A DNA stretch of 64,000 nucleotides from CAYVTZ01 sp964454685 (lineage in GTDB: Bacteria; Bacillota; Clostridia; Christensenellales; Christensenellaceae). Below, one piece after another: positions 1-8,028 of this stretch (positions within the stretch are counted from its first letter, which is position 1; every line of letters begins with the position of its first letter). Both the position numbers and the translations under genes were made by a program. The stretch is from the NCBI GenBank assembly GCA_964454685.1, contig CAYVTZ010000001.1, positions 1-64,000 on the forward strand. Reading direction: 5' to 3'. The notes beneath the pieces are model-generated. The model was not told the DNA's origin, ran no database searches, and was given only the letters and a program-made list of their open reading frames with translations.

Positions 1-54
1 CCTGCGACCTCTTGAACCCCATTCAAGCACGCTACCAAACTGCGCTACACCCAG
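1..54 (-). tRNA. tRNA-Pro (anticodon GGG), 3' end outside the window
   Basis: Read on the minus strand, the gene begins at 54 with acceptor arm CTGGGTG, then a D arm (GCGC...GCGT), an anticodon stem CTTGA/TCAAG and a seven-base loop ATGGGGT. This puts anticodon GGG at positions 34-36 and decodes proline CCC. The variable region and the beginning of the T arm (GGTCGCAGG) follow, and then the window ends, so the T loop and acceptor 3' strand cannot be checked. A promoter lies just upstream. Confidence 0.9.
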
Positions 55-72
55 ACAAATTAACACTTAAAT

Positions 73-100
73 AGTATATCACATCTTTAAGCATTTGCAA
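73..100 (-). promoter_or_regulatory. Promoter of the tRNA-Pro gene
   Basis: On the minus strand there is TTGCAA (100-95), a 16-base spacer and TATACT (78-73). Transcription would begin about 12 bases before the mature tRNA 5' end at 54. Seen by eye only; the 16-base spacer is slightly short. Confidence 0.5.
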
Positions 101-144
101 TAGTTTTCTAGTGTGGTTGGCAAAAAATTTGACTTTACGCTTTT

Positions 145-189
145 ATACAGGTGGTTTTAGTGATACCCTGCAACAAAAACCACCTGTAT
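145..189. repeat. 14-bp inverted repeat beyond the Gfo/Idh gene
   Basis: Arms 145-158 and 176-189 pair perfectly over 14 bases around a 17-base loop. It lies ten bases beyond the stop of the minus-strand oxidoreductase gene and upstream of the tRNA promoter. There is no run of T after the stem in either direction, so a classical intrinsic terminator is doubtful. It may protect the secA-oxidoreductase mRNA 3' end. Confidence 0.5.
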
Positions 190-198
190 GCAAATTGT

Positions 199-1242
199 CT
201 AAATCTCCGCCTCATCCTCCGCAAATGTTGCGCCGGTCATGTGCCTCATTTGGCTCATTGTATGCGAAACTGCAAGAGACAGTTTCTTTGCGTAGGCATA
301 TTCGGCCGCCGATTCCTCACGCTCAGTGATATACCGCCAAAAGCTTTGCGCCTCCGCTGCCATTAGATCATCTTTGGCAACGCTGCCAAAAATTTCCTCG
401 ATGGTCCCATCCTTCCAGTGTATGCGCATTTTTGCAAGGTGCCAAATCTCATCAATTACGATCGTTCCCAAATCCCCCAGGATCTCAGACCCAATTCGAC
501 CTTGCCCGATCTTTGAACTGCTGATGCCGACACTGATGTCCTCATATTGGTAAATCGCATTGATAAACCCGTCAATCCCATTCTCTAAAATGCCAGCGAC
601 CGCATGAATTTTTTGCGGTGTACCAAACAGATCGATCGCCGGATATACACAATAAATGCCCATATCCATCAAGCAGCCTGCTGCAAAATCCGGATTGAAA
701 ATATTGGGGTTTTCACCATTACGAAAACTCTCATATTTTGAGGAAAGCTGGGAGTAATCAAAACGTGCCGCAGAGATATTGCCAATACGCTGCATGGCAT
801 CTCGCAGTAATTTGCGCTGTGGCTGATGCAGCATCATAATCGCTTCCATGTACACGACATCGTTCGCCTCTGCCAACTTTTGCAGTTCAAACAACTGTTC
901 GGGGGTAACGGTAATGGGCTTTTCGCAGATCACGTGTTTGCCGTTTTCCAAAAAAAGCCTTGATTGCTCGTAATGTAAGCTGTTGGGGCTTGCAATGTAC
1001 ACTGCTTCCACATCGCTTGCCGCCAAGTCTGCCAGGTTGTCGTAGGCATCCACGCCCTCATATTGTTTCGCAAATGCCTCTGCTTTGTCCATGCTGCGGG
1101 AATACACCGCCCTCAGCTCTAGCCCCTCCACCTGCATCGCCCCACGGATAAACGCCTCCGTGATCCAGCCAGTGCCGACCGTCGCGTAAGAGATCGTGCT
1201 GCTACTAATTTCTTCCGGTTCTGTAACAAAAATCTGTCGCAT
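199..1242 (-). CDS. Gfo/Idh/MocA family NAD(P)-dependent oxidoreductase
   Basis: A 347-residue protein with the two-domain Gfo/Idh/MocA architecture. The N-terminal Rossmann fold carries the nucleotide loop VGTGWIT near residues 21-28, and the family motif EKP (ICEKPITVT) is near residue 106; the rest is the C-terminal alpha/beta substrate domain. Such enzymes oxidise or reduce sugars, inositols or related polyols, usually in the cytosol, but the substrate cannot be told from sequence. The first 15 or so residues before the Rossmann strand are slightly long for the family, yet the ATG at 1242 has a good ribosome site (GAGGGG). It starts 33 bases after the end of secA on the same strand and may be read through from the secA promoter. 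Confidence 0.88.
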   Translation of the reverse strand: MRQIFVTEPEEISSSTISYATVGTGWITEAFIRGAMQVEGLELRAVYSRSMDKAEAFAKQYEGVDAYDNLADLAASDVEAVYIASPNSLHYEQSRLFLENGKHVICEKPITVTPEQLFELQKLAEANDVVYMEAIMMLHQPQRKLLRDAMQRIGNISAARFDYSQLSSKYESFRNGENPNIFNPDFAAGCLMDMGIYCVYPAIDLFGTPQKIHAVAGILENGIDGFINAIYQYEDISVGISSSKIGQGRIGSEILGDLGTIVIDEIWHLAKMRIHWKDGTIEEIFGSVAKDDLMAAEAQSFWRYITEREESAAEYAYAKKLSLAVSHTMSQMRHMTGATFAEDEAEI

Positions 1243-1275
1243 ACATTTCCCCTCGTTTCTATTGGGTGATCCTGC

Positions 1276-3990
1276 TCAGCCTTCTTTGCCGCAGCAGTTT
1301 TTGTACTTTTTACCGCTTCCGCATGGGCAAGGCGCATTGCGCCCTACCGTCTTTTCCGCGCGTACCGGTACCTGTGCCTCGCCACGATTTGCGCTTGCGC
1401 CGCGCGTGGCAGGCTGGCCGATGGGGTTGCCGTCTGCGTCAATGTTTTCCCGAATGCTGGATTCGTTGATTTGACGCTGTGCCACTTTACTTTCCACACG
1501 AATGTGGAACAGCATATACATCGTTTCTTCGCGGATGGATTCGATCATTGTCTCAAACATGTCGAAGCCTTCCATACGATATTCATTGATCGGATCACGC
1601 TGACCCAGCGCACGAAGACCAATGCCGCGCCGGAATTGATCCATTGCGTCGATATGATCCATCCACTTATTGTCCACCACGTGCAGCAATACCATGCGTT
1701 CCGCATCGCGTAGGCTGTAACCGGAAGTGGACAGTTCTTCGTCCTTGGCGGCGTAAGCCTGCTGTACTAAATTTTCCGCCTTTTTGAAAAAATCATCTCG
1801 ATCAACGGTTTCCTGCTCGGAAAGTGTATAATCCGGCAGCGCAACGCCAAACACACGATCAAAGTACGCACGCAACTCCACCCAGTTCCACTCCTCGGAA
1901 TATTGACCTTTGGGACAATAGACATCCAGTGCATCCGTAATAACACCATGCATCATGTCTTGAATGTTTTGCGTTACGTCATTGCCCATCAACACCTGTC
2001 TGCGCTGACCATAGATTACCTCACGCTGCTTGTTCATGACGTCGTCATAGTCCAAAACGTGCTTTCTAAGATTGTAGTTGTTTCCCTCAATGCGCTTTTG
2101 TGCATTTTCGATCTGCTTGGTCAGCATACCAATTTCCAGCGGAATATCGTCATCGCGGGAAAGCCGATCCATAATCATCTGCACACGCTCGCCGCCAAAC
2201 AACCGCATGAGGTCATCCTCCAGCGCAATAAAGAACTTGGAAGAGCCGGGGTCGCCCTGACGGCCGCTTCGGCCGCGCAACTGGTTGTCGATACGACGCG
2301 ACTCGTGCCGTTCGGTACCAATGATATACAAGCCGCCCAGCGAAACTACTTCCTGATGTTCTGCATCCGTATCTTTTTTGTGTTTGGCAAGTAACTCGGC
2401 GTAGAGCTTACGCGCCTCCAGAACCTGCTCGTCTGTTGTTGCAGCATGAGACACCGCCTGCTCGATCAGTTCGTCCTCCATGCCGCTTGCCCGCATCTCA
2501 TTGCGCGCCATATAGTCCGCGTTGCCGCCTAAGAGAATGTCCGTACCACGTCCTGCCATGTTGGTGGCAATGGTAACAGCATTTTTCTTGCCTGCCTGCG
2601 CAATGATCTGCGCTTCACGCATATGGTTTTTCGCATTCAAGACCTCATGCTTCACGCCGCGGCGCACAAGCATTTCGGACACCTGCTCACTGTCTGCGAC
2701 CGAAACGGTACCCACCAGCACCGGCTGCCCCGCCTCATGTATCTTGATGATCTCCTCCACCACAGCCTTAAATTTACCCAGCTTCGTGGAATAAATCACA
2801 TCGTTGCCGTCCTTACGGATATTAGGCATGTGCGTAGGAATCTCTACCACCTGCAAATTGTAAATGCCGATGAACTCCTGTTCCTCAGTTTTTGCAGTAC
2901 CCGTCATACCCGCAAGCTTTTTGTACATACGGAAGTAATTTTGGAAAGTGACGGTTGCCAGCGTTTTAGATTCACGCTCCACCTTCACGCCTTCCTTTGC
3001 CTCGATTGCCTGATGCAGTCCGTCGGAGTAACGGCGCCCAACCATCAAACGGCCGGTAAACTCGTCAACGATGACGACTTCGCCATCCTGCACCACATAT
3101 TCACGATCCCGTACAAACAATACATGCGCTTTGAGTGCCTGATTGATGTGATGCACCAGCTCCGTGTTTTCGATATCCGTCAGCCGCTCCACACCAAAGT
3201 GCTTTTCTGCGGCAGCGGTTCCTTCCTCATTGAGATTAACCGCCTTCATCTTCTCGTCCAGGTCATATTGCTCTGCTTTAAGCTTGCGCACAAACTGATC
3301 TGCCTGACGGTACATATCCGTGCCCTTATCCCCTTGCCCGGAAATGATCAGCGGCGTGCGTGCCTCGTCGATCAAGATGCTGTCCACCTCGTCTACGATG
3401 GCATACGCCAGTTCGCGCTGCACCAAATCCTCTTTGCGCACTACCATGTTGTCACGCAGATAATCGAATCCCAATTCGTTGTTGGTGGAATAAATGATGT
3501 CGCAGGCGTACGCCTTCTGCTTTTGCGCACGATCCATTTCGCGCGTCACCAGACCAACTGTATATCCCAAATAGCGGAACACCTTACCCATCCATTCACT
3601 GTCACGCTTGGCAAGGTACTCATTGACGGTGACAATGTGTACGCCCCGCCCCGGAATCGCGTTCAAAACCGCAGGCAAAGTTGCCACCAACGTTTTACCT
3701 TCACCGGTGCGCATTTCTGCAATGTTGCCCTGATGCAGTACGATGCCGCCTAAAATCTGCACATAAAAATGTCGCAGTCCCAGCACACGCCAACTTGCCT
3801 CGCGCACCTGAGCGAACACCTCCGGCAACAGATCGTCCATCGTCTCGCCATTTTCAAAGCGCTGTTTGAACTGAGCGGTCTGCCCAACCAACTCCGCATC
3901 ACTCATCGCCTCAAATTTGGGTGCAAGCGCCTCTACCTTGTCTGCCAGCTTTTTAACCGGGCGCAATGCCGAGTTTGAAAAAAATCCCAT
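1276..3990 (-). CDS. secA: Preprotein translocase ATPase SecA
   Basis: At 904 residues, this is the ATPase motor that drives unfolded preproteins through SecYEG at the cytoplasmic membrane. Visible hallmarks in order are the Walker A motif (MRTGEGKTLVATLPA, near residue 100), the DEVDSILIDEARTPL motif of helicase motif II, the preprotein cross-linking region, GTERHESRRIDNQLRGRSGRQGD in the second helicase domain (quoted here only as its known motif region), and a C-terminal SEC-C zinc site CPCGSGKKYKNCC. Length and domain order are those of a complete housekeeping SecA. In many Firmicutes hpf and secA are neighbours; here they are divergent, separated by about 370 bases with a promoter for each. 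Confidence 0.98.
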   Translation of the reverse strand: MGFFSNSALRPVKKLADKVEALAPKFEAMSDAELVGQTAQFKQRFENGETMDDLLPEVFAQVREASWRVLGLRHFYVQILGGIVLHQGNIAEMRTGEGKTLVATLPAVLNAIPGRGVHIVTVNEYLAKRDSEWMGKVFRYLGYTVGLVTREMDRAQKQKAYACDIIYSTNNELGFDYLRDNMVVRKEDLVQRELAYAIVDEVDSILIDEARTPLIISGQGDKGTDMYRQADQFVRKLKAEQYDLDEKMKAVNLNEEGTAAAEKHFGVERLTDIENTELVHHINQALKAHVLFVRDREYVVQDGEVVIVDEFTGRLMVGRRYSDGLHQAIEAKEGVKVERESKTLATVTFQNYFRMYKKLAGMTGTAKTEEQEFIGIYNLQVVEIPTHMPNIRKDGNDVIYSTKLGKFKAVVEEIIKIHEAGQPVLVGTVSVADSEQVSEMLVRRGVKHEVLNAKNHMREAQIIAQAGKKNAVTIATNMAGRGTDILLGGNADYMARNEMRASGMEDELIEQAVSHAATTDEQVLEARKLYAELLAKHKKDTDAEHQEVVSLGGLYIIGTERHESRRIDNQLRGRSGRQGDPGSSKFFIALEDDLMRLFGGERVQMIMDRLSRDDDIPLEIGMLTKQIENAQKRIEGNNYNLRKHVLDYDDVMNKQREVIYGQRRQVLMGNDVTQNIQDMMHGVITDALDVYCPKGQYSEEWNWVELRAYFDRVFGVALPDYTLSEQETVDRDDFFKKAENLVQQAYAAKDEELSTSGYSLRDAERMVLLHVVDNKWMDHIDAMDQFRRGIGLRALGQRDPINEYRMEGFDMFETMIESIREETMYMLFHIRVESKVAQRQINESSIRENIDADGNPIGQPATRGASANRGEAQVPVRAEKTVGRNAPCPCGSGKKYKNCCGKEG

Positions 3991-4085
3991 AGTCTATCCT
4001 TCTCTTTCGCATGTTGCACGACGCATGAAATATGCCGTACGCCTTATCCATCGCGCAAATACGCCATGATAAGATTCCATGTTCT

Positions 4086-4114
4086 ATTTTAACAAACTTG
4101 ATTTGTGAAGTAAA
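4086..4114 (-). promoter_or_regulatory. Probable secA promoter
   Basis: On the minus strand: TTTACT (4114-4109), 17 bases, TAAAAT (4091-4086). It would give a leader of roughly 90 bases before the secA ATG at 3990. SecA leaders can carry secretion-responsive control, but none is evident here. Confidence 0.5.
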
Positions 4115-4164
4115 CCGAATACACAAAATATTCAAATCTGTTTACAAGAAATTCGCATTTCGGA

Positions 4165-4193
4165 TTGTACTTTAACCGGTGCTGTGCTATGAT
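4165..4193 (+). promoter_or_regulatory. hpf promoter
   Basis: TTGTAC (4165-4170), a 17-base spacer and TATGAT (4188-4193), a good sigma-A-type promoter. Transcription would begin near 4200, leaving a leader of about 160 bases that contains a small ORF and a GCAA-tetraloop hairpin before hpf. HPF is often stress or stationary-phase controlled; no sigma-B-type signal was recognised. Confidence 0.6.
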
Positions 4194-4219
4194 AGAGTCA
4201 AGTAAAAGAGGGTTCAATC

Positions 4220-4285
4220 ATGGACAAAAGTGTTTTCCAATTTTTTAAAAATTCAAAGGAATGGCGTTTTAAGACAGCAAATTGA
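4220..4285 (+). CDS. Possible 21-residue leader peptide upstream of hpf
   Basis: ATG at 4220 is preceded by AGAGGG at a suitable distance, and the frame reads 21 codons (MDKSVFQFFKNSKEW...) before TGA at 4285. It lies entirely inside the hpf leader, about 20 bases after the predicted transcription start. It has no recognisable domain; it is rich in Phe and Lys. Behind it, 4312-4325 forms a small hairpin CGCCC-GCAA-GGGCG, 36 bases ahead of the hpf ATG. It could be a translated regulatory leader or a chance ORF; the ribosome site and promoter position favour translation. Confidence 0.35.
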   Translation: MDKSVFQFFKNSKEWRFKTAN

Positions 4286-4361
4286 TTGTATCAATGAGAT
4301 AGCCAAAGTTTCGCCCGCAAGGGCGGATTGAAATATTCCTTACGGAAAGGCGGACAGGACT

Positions 4362-4895
4362 ATGAAGATTAAAATTTCCGGAAAAAACATGGAAGTCTCC
4401 CAATACCTGCGGGATACGGTAGACAAAAAAGCCTCCAAAATGGAGCGTTACTTTAAACCCGAAACCGAAATGCATGTGACGCTTTCCATTCAAAAAGCGC
4501 GCAACATTGCGGAGATTACATTGGCGATGGACGGTGTCGTGCTACGCGCAGAGGAAGCAACGGGCGATATGTATTCTTCCATCGAAGTTGCTTTGCGCAA
4601 GCTGGAACGCCAGATTCGCAAGCATCGTACCAAGCTGGAAAAGCGGTTGCACGAGCAAGCGTATGTACAGGATGTGGTGTTTGACCAAGGCGGTACAGAC
4701 TTTGCGGATGAAGAAGAGCCGCAAATCGTCAAAACCAAAAAATTTGCCGTACGTCCGATGGAAGTGGAAGACGCGTCCATCCAAATGGAGATGTTGGGGC
4801 ACGATTTCTTTGTATATCGCAACCCGCACACCAGCGAAATCAACATCATGTACAAAAGAGCAGACGGCGACCTTGGCGTGATCGAGCCGTTGTAA
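4362..4895 (+). CDS. hpf: Ribosome hibernation-promoting factor, long form
   Basis: This 177-residue protein matches the long-form HPF/RaiA family. Residues 1-100 form the S30AE/YfiA domain that sits in the 30S decoding channel (MKIKISGKNMEVSQYLRDTV). An acidic, variable linker (FADEEEPQIVKTKKF) follows, then the C-terminal dimerisation domain (RPMEVEDASIQMEMLGHDFF...) that joins two 70S ribosomes into 100S dimers. It acts in the cytosol in stationary phase or stress to inactivate ribosomes reversibly. The ATG at 4362 follows AGGA at a short distance. It is transcribed alone, from a promoter at 4165-4193 to a terminator at 4919, divergent from secA. Confidence 0.97.
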   Translation: MKIKISGKNMEVSQYLRDTVDKKASKMERYFKPETEMHVTLSIQKARNIAEITLAMDGVVLRAEEATGDMYSSIEVALRKLERQIRKHRTKLEKRLHEQAYVQDVVFDQGGTDFADEEEPQIVKTKKFAVRPMEVEDASIQMEMLGHDFFVYRNPHTSEINIMYKRADGDLGVIEPL

Positions 4896-4918
4896 GCGTT
4901 TCATCCATAAAATCATCG

Positions 4919-4945
4919 AACCAGCCTCACGGCTGGTTTTTTATT
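4919..4945 (+). terminator. Intrinsic terminator of hpf
   Basis: AACCAGCC (4919-4926), TCAC loop, GGCTGGTT (4931-4938), running into a T-rich tract. It is a classical strong terminator 24 bases after the hpf stop. Confidence 0.9.
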
Positions 4946-4961
4946 TCTTTTGCGTGAGCGA

Positions 4962-5128
4962 TTCCTGCATAGAGCCTGCATCTGTGGGATGAGAAGCGAC
5001 CTCCAACAAGCACGGCTTTGCGGTTTAGCAAGCAAACGAGCCAAAAAGGCAAGCTGCGACCCGATAACGGTGGAAGTCCTAATACAAGCATGGAACACGC
5101 TTAAGCAGGACGGTTTCAGCTTGCAGGT
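4962..5128 (+). ncRNA. Candidate structured RNA next to hpf (unassigned; possibly raiA-like)
   Basis: Between the hpf terminator and the next promoter lies a stretch with no protein-like ORF but good RNA folding. The ends pair (GCCTGCA 4974-4980 with TGCAGGT 5122-5128), or alternatively GCAAGCTG 5049-5056 pairs perfectly with CAGCTTGC 5117-5124. The latter encloses GTCC 5076-5079 with GGAC 5108-5111 and AAGC 5086-5089 with GCTT 5099-5102. A hairpin GGCT...GTTT...AAAC...AGCC lies near 5013-5042. The raiA RNA motif of Firmicutes occurs beside hpf/raiA genes, so this is an inference by position; I could not recognise its sequence. No convincing promoter directly before it was seen. Strand is assumed to be that of hpf. 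Confidence 0.3.
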
Positions 5129-5143
5129 CTGCCTCCTACCCTC

Positions 5144-5173
5144 TTTACATTACGCCCGACCATACATTACAAT
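5144..5173 (+). promoter_or_regulatory. Probable promoter of the metallophosphoesterase gene
   Basis: TTTACA (5144-5149), 18 bases, TACAAT (5168-5173). Transcription would begin about 25 bases before the ATG at 5205, just upstream of the GTGGAGGA ribosome site. Confidence 0.5.
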
Positions 5174-5204
5174 AATAGAGGAATACAAAACAGTGGAGGA
5201 CGCC

Positions 5205-6329
5205 ATGCTTTTTTTTGACCATACGCCGCGCACCGTTGTCATAAGCGATATTCATTTGGGCATTGAGGATGCCTACGCGCAGATCGTGCACAATCGCCCC
5301 CTGCTGTGCGCTTTTCTGCGTGACCTCGCGGATACGCCCTGCGTCGAGCGGCTGGTCATCGCCGGAGATTTCATGGATGAATGGGTCTTGCCTTGCAACT
5401 ACCCATCATATGTGGACAGTGCGCAGTTTTTCCGTCAAGTCGCGGCGCACAACGCAGACGTGATGGATGCGTTGCGCTATGTTATCGCGCGCAAGCCGGT
5501 CATTTATCTGCCCGGCAATCATGATATGCTGCTCACCGCACAAACACTTGCGGAACTGTTGCCCGGCATCGAGCAAGCGCGGGACGCGTTCGGATTGGGT
5601 CGCTATTGGATGGATGGCGTCGTCATAGAGCACGGACATCGCTACGATGCTTATTGCGCACCTGATCCGGTTTCGCGCTCAGGGCGCGGGTTGTTGCCGC
5701 CGGAGTATTTCGGCTCGCGGCTGGGTATCACCTCGCGCTTGCAGGGCTTGGCGCATTGCGAAGGCACGCCGCCTGTTTTACCGGCTCCCGATCCACACGA
5801 CAAAAAGAAGTTCGCCGCATATTTGTACGAACGCCGGTGGGCAGATACGCTGTATTATTTTGTCGTGCAAGAAGCATTTGACCAGCCATTGCTTACGGTA
5901 CACATGGATGGTTTTGACGGCGCGTATGCGCTATCGGATTTGGCGCCACGTTATTTTTCCTGTCAGCAGACAGATCGCACACTGTATGCAGGCTTTGCGC
6001 AAAACTGGGAGGAGCGTCAGCGCCGCAATCACGTGCACGTGTACACCCCATTCATTGAAGCAGCAACCCTGCTGGAGACGCATGCCGCAGTATATGGTCA
6101 GCACACAAAACAGTATTTTGAATGCGATGACCGAATCGACATGGTCGTGTTTGGTCACTCTCACATGGCTGGCGTACAACAGGAAAAAGGCAAGCTCTGT
6201 TTGAACAGCGGAACATGGATCGACCACTCGTTGTTCGGACCAACCGCAACCTTCGTTGTCATTGAAAATCGGCATACCGGCAGCGTCTACCAATATCTTA
6301 GTCCCGGAAATGTGCAGCGGATCGGCTGA
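5205..6329 (+). CDS. Calcineurin-like metallophosphoesterase
   Basis: The 374-residue protein has the metal-binding signature of the calcineurin-like phosphoesterase superfamily in order: DIHLG near residue 14, GDFMDEW near 51, GNHD near 105, GHRYDAY near 143 and GHSHMAG near 320. It is cytosolic (no signal peptide) and should hydrolyse phosphoesters with a two-metal centre. The family includes LpxH-type and nuclease enzymes, but a Gram-positive with no lipid A context makes the substrate unknown. A long insertion between the GHRY and GHSH motifs makes it bigger than minimal members. The start at 5205 is chosen over an upstream in-frame extension because of GTGGAGGA at 5193-5200 and because the extension is not protein-like. 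Confidence 0.88.
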   Translation: MLFFDHTPRTVVISDIHLGIEDAYAQIVHNRPLLCAFLRDLADTPCVERLVIAGDFMDEWVLPCNYPSYVDSAQFFRQVAAHNADVMDALRYVIARKPVIYLPGNHDMLLTAQTLAELLPGIEQARDAFGLGRYWMDGVVIEHGHRYDAYCAPDPVSRSGRGLLPPEYFGSRLGITSRLQGLAHCEGTPPVLPAPDPHDKKKFAAYLYERRWADTLYYFVVQEAFDQPLLTVHMDGFDGAYALSDLAPRYFSCQQTDRTLYAGFAQNWEERQRRNHVHVYTPFIEAATLLETHAAVYGQHTKQYFECDDRIDMVVFGHSHMAGVQQEKGKLCLNSGTWIDHSLFGPTATFVVIENRHTGSVYQYLSPGNVQRIG

Positions 6330-6488
6330 TCTTCCTGTCCAACACAGCCTGAGCACATGTCTCAAGGCTCGATCGTACCAACCCCGCATCGCAACAAAGC
6401 AATCCGCTTCAAAGCGCCCTTCCGCTTGGTCATCGTGTCCGCTCTCCTGTCGTCTGTTCAGCTTGATCAATCGTAATTCTGCAGCGCG

Positions 6489-7892
6489 TTATTTTCCCGT
6501 AGATGCCTGACAAAGCTCTTTGCGATATCGCACATCCCGCTGCTCCATGTGCCGCATTTCGCCCACCACAAGGAACACAGCCAAAATCGCCGCGGCCGCG
6601 TCCGCAATGGGACCTGCATACATCACGCCGTCGATGCCCCAAATCGCAGGGAAAATGACAATCAGCGGAAGCAAAAATATAATCTGGCGCGTCAGCGAAA
6701 GCAAGATGCCCCGCGTCGCCTTGCCAATGGAAGTAAAGAAGTTCGCCGTAAGCGGCTGTATGCCATTGATGAAGGTCAACATCATAAAGATGCGGAAATA
6801 TCGTTCAGCAAATTCAAAATAGTCCTCGCTCCCCTGCCCGAATATGCTGATAATCTGCCGCGGGAAAATCTGAAAGCAAAGGAACGCCACCGTAGAGACA
6901 ATCAGTATGATAAAAGCGGCTTTGCGATATGTCTGCTTCACCCGTTTATAATTTCGCGCACCGTAATTAAATCCGTTAATAGGCTGGCATCCCTGCGTGA
7001 TGCCCAAAATAAAGGCCATCAGCACAATGTTCACCTTTGTGATTACGCCGACGCAAGCAAGCGGAATCTCGCTGCCATAGTGTGACAGCGCGCCGTAGTA
7101 GGTCAGCGTATTATTCATAACAATTTGCACAGCCGTCATGGCAAGCTGGTTGAAGCAAGATGCAGCGCCCAGCGAGCAGATTAGTTTTGTGTTTTGCGCC
7201 GTAGGCTTGAAAAATCTGCGTTCCAGCCTGACCGTCTTAAACTTGCGAAAATAAGCGATCGCTATCATCGCGGATACAAGCTGTCCCAACACGGTTGCAA
7301 TGGCGGCGCCCGCCATGCCCATCCCAAAGCCAAAAATGAAGATGGGGTCTAAAATGGTGTTGATGATTGCGCCACTCAACATGCACATCATAGAATAGAT
7401 CGGACTGCCGTCCGCGCGAATCAGTTGACACCCACCCGAGGTTAAAATCAGCAGTGGTATGCCCAGTGTCGTGATAGACGTATATGTCTGCGCATAAGGT
7501 AATACGCTCTGCGTCGCACCAAATGCAGTCAGCATCGGGTTCAAAAATACGATTACCCCCACCGCAAGCGTCACACCGAAAATAACCATCAGAGAAAGCC
7601 CCGCGCCCGCAATGCGCGCTGCTTTTTCTTTATTGCCTGCACCCATCTCTAAATTAAAGTTGGAGGCGCTGCCAATGCCTAAGAGCAACGCAATAGACGT
7701 AGTGATGGTGGTCAATGGAAACGCGACGTTGGTGGCGGCGTTGCCAAGCATTCCCACACCTTGCCCAATAAAAATCTGGTCAACAATATTATAAAGTGCA
7801 CTGACTAAAAAGCTGATGATGGAAGGAACGGCATATCGCGCAATCAACTTCCCGATCGGCTGGGTTGCAAGTGGATTCTTTGTCTGCTCCAT
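6489..7892 (-). CDS. MATE family efflux transporter
   Basis: A 467-residue integral membrane protein with about twelve hydrophobic segments and the MATE-type start (NPLATQPIGKLIARYAVP, then NIVDQIFIGQGVGMLGNAA). MATE proteins export drugs or metabolites by sodium or proton antiport; the substrate is not predictable. The ATG at 7892 follows GAAAGGA. It diverges from a TetR-family regulator, and both share one palindromic promoter-operator at 7966-7999, so it is very probably repressed by that regulator and induced by its ligand. About 160 bases without clear signals separate its end from the metallophosphoesterase. Confidence 0.93.
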   Translation of the reverse strand: MEQTKNPLATQPIGKLIARYAVPSIISFLVSALYNIVDQIFIGQGVGMLGNAATNVAFPLTTITTSIALLLGIGSASNFNLEMGAGNKEKAARIAGAGLSLMVIFGVTLAVGVIVFLNPMLTAFGATQSVLPYAQTYTSITTLGIPLLILTSGGCQLIRADGSPIYSMMCMLSGAIINTILDPIFIFGFGMGMAGAAIATVLGQLVSAMIAIAYFRKFKTVRLERRFFKPTAQNTKLICSLGAASCFNQLAMTAVQIVMNNTLTYYGALSHYGSEIPLACVGVITKVNIVLMAFILGITQGCQPINGFNYGARNYKRVKQTYRKAAFIILIVSTVAFLCFQIFPRQIISIFGQGSEDYFEFAERYFRIFMMLTFINGIQPLTANFFTSIGKATRGILLSLTRQIIFLLPLIVIFPAIWGIDGVMYAGPIADAAAAILAVFLVVGEMRHMEQRDVRYRKELCQASTGK

Positions 7893-7965
7893 TTGGTTTC
7901 CTTTCTGAATGCGTTGATCTAGCCAAACATTGGGAAAATCTCCCCCCGCATCCTTTTCCCTTTCC

Positions 7966-7999
7966 TTGACATTTTAGTACATGCGTGCTAAAATGTCAA
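7966..7999. promoter_or_regulatory. Symmetric divergent promoter/operator for MATE and TetR genes
   Basis: Arms 7966-7977 and 7988-7999 are a perfect 12-bp inverted repeat with a 10-base spacer. Read rightward it is TTGACA-N17-TAAAAT (7966-7971, 7989-7994); read leftward it gives the same TTGACA-N17-TAAAAT (7999-7994, 7976-7971). The two promoters therefore overlap completely, each -35 lying on the other's -10 box. A TetR dimer bound to the palindrome would block both. The arrangement also fixes the regulator start downstream, at 8029. Confidence 0.8.
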
Positions 8000-8028
8000 C
8001 CGTAGCAAGCAAAAAAATGGAGGTTGGG

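Noticed and set aside
4950..5204. N-terminal extension of the metallophosphoesterase
   Set aside because: Not protein-like, no ribosome site, and it overlaps a foldable non-coding region; the ATG at 5205 has GTGGAGGA.
7981..8028. Earlier ATG starts for the TetR gene
   Set aside because: They lie inside the promoter -10 region and operator.
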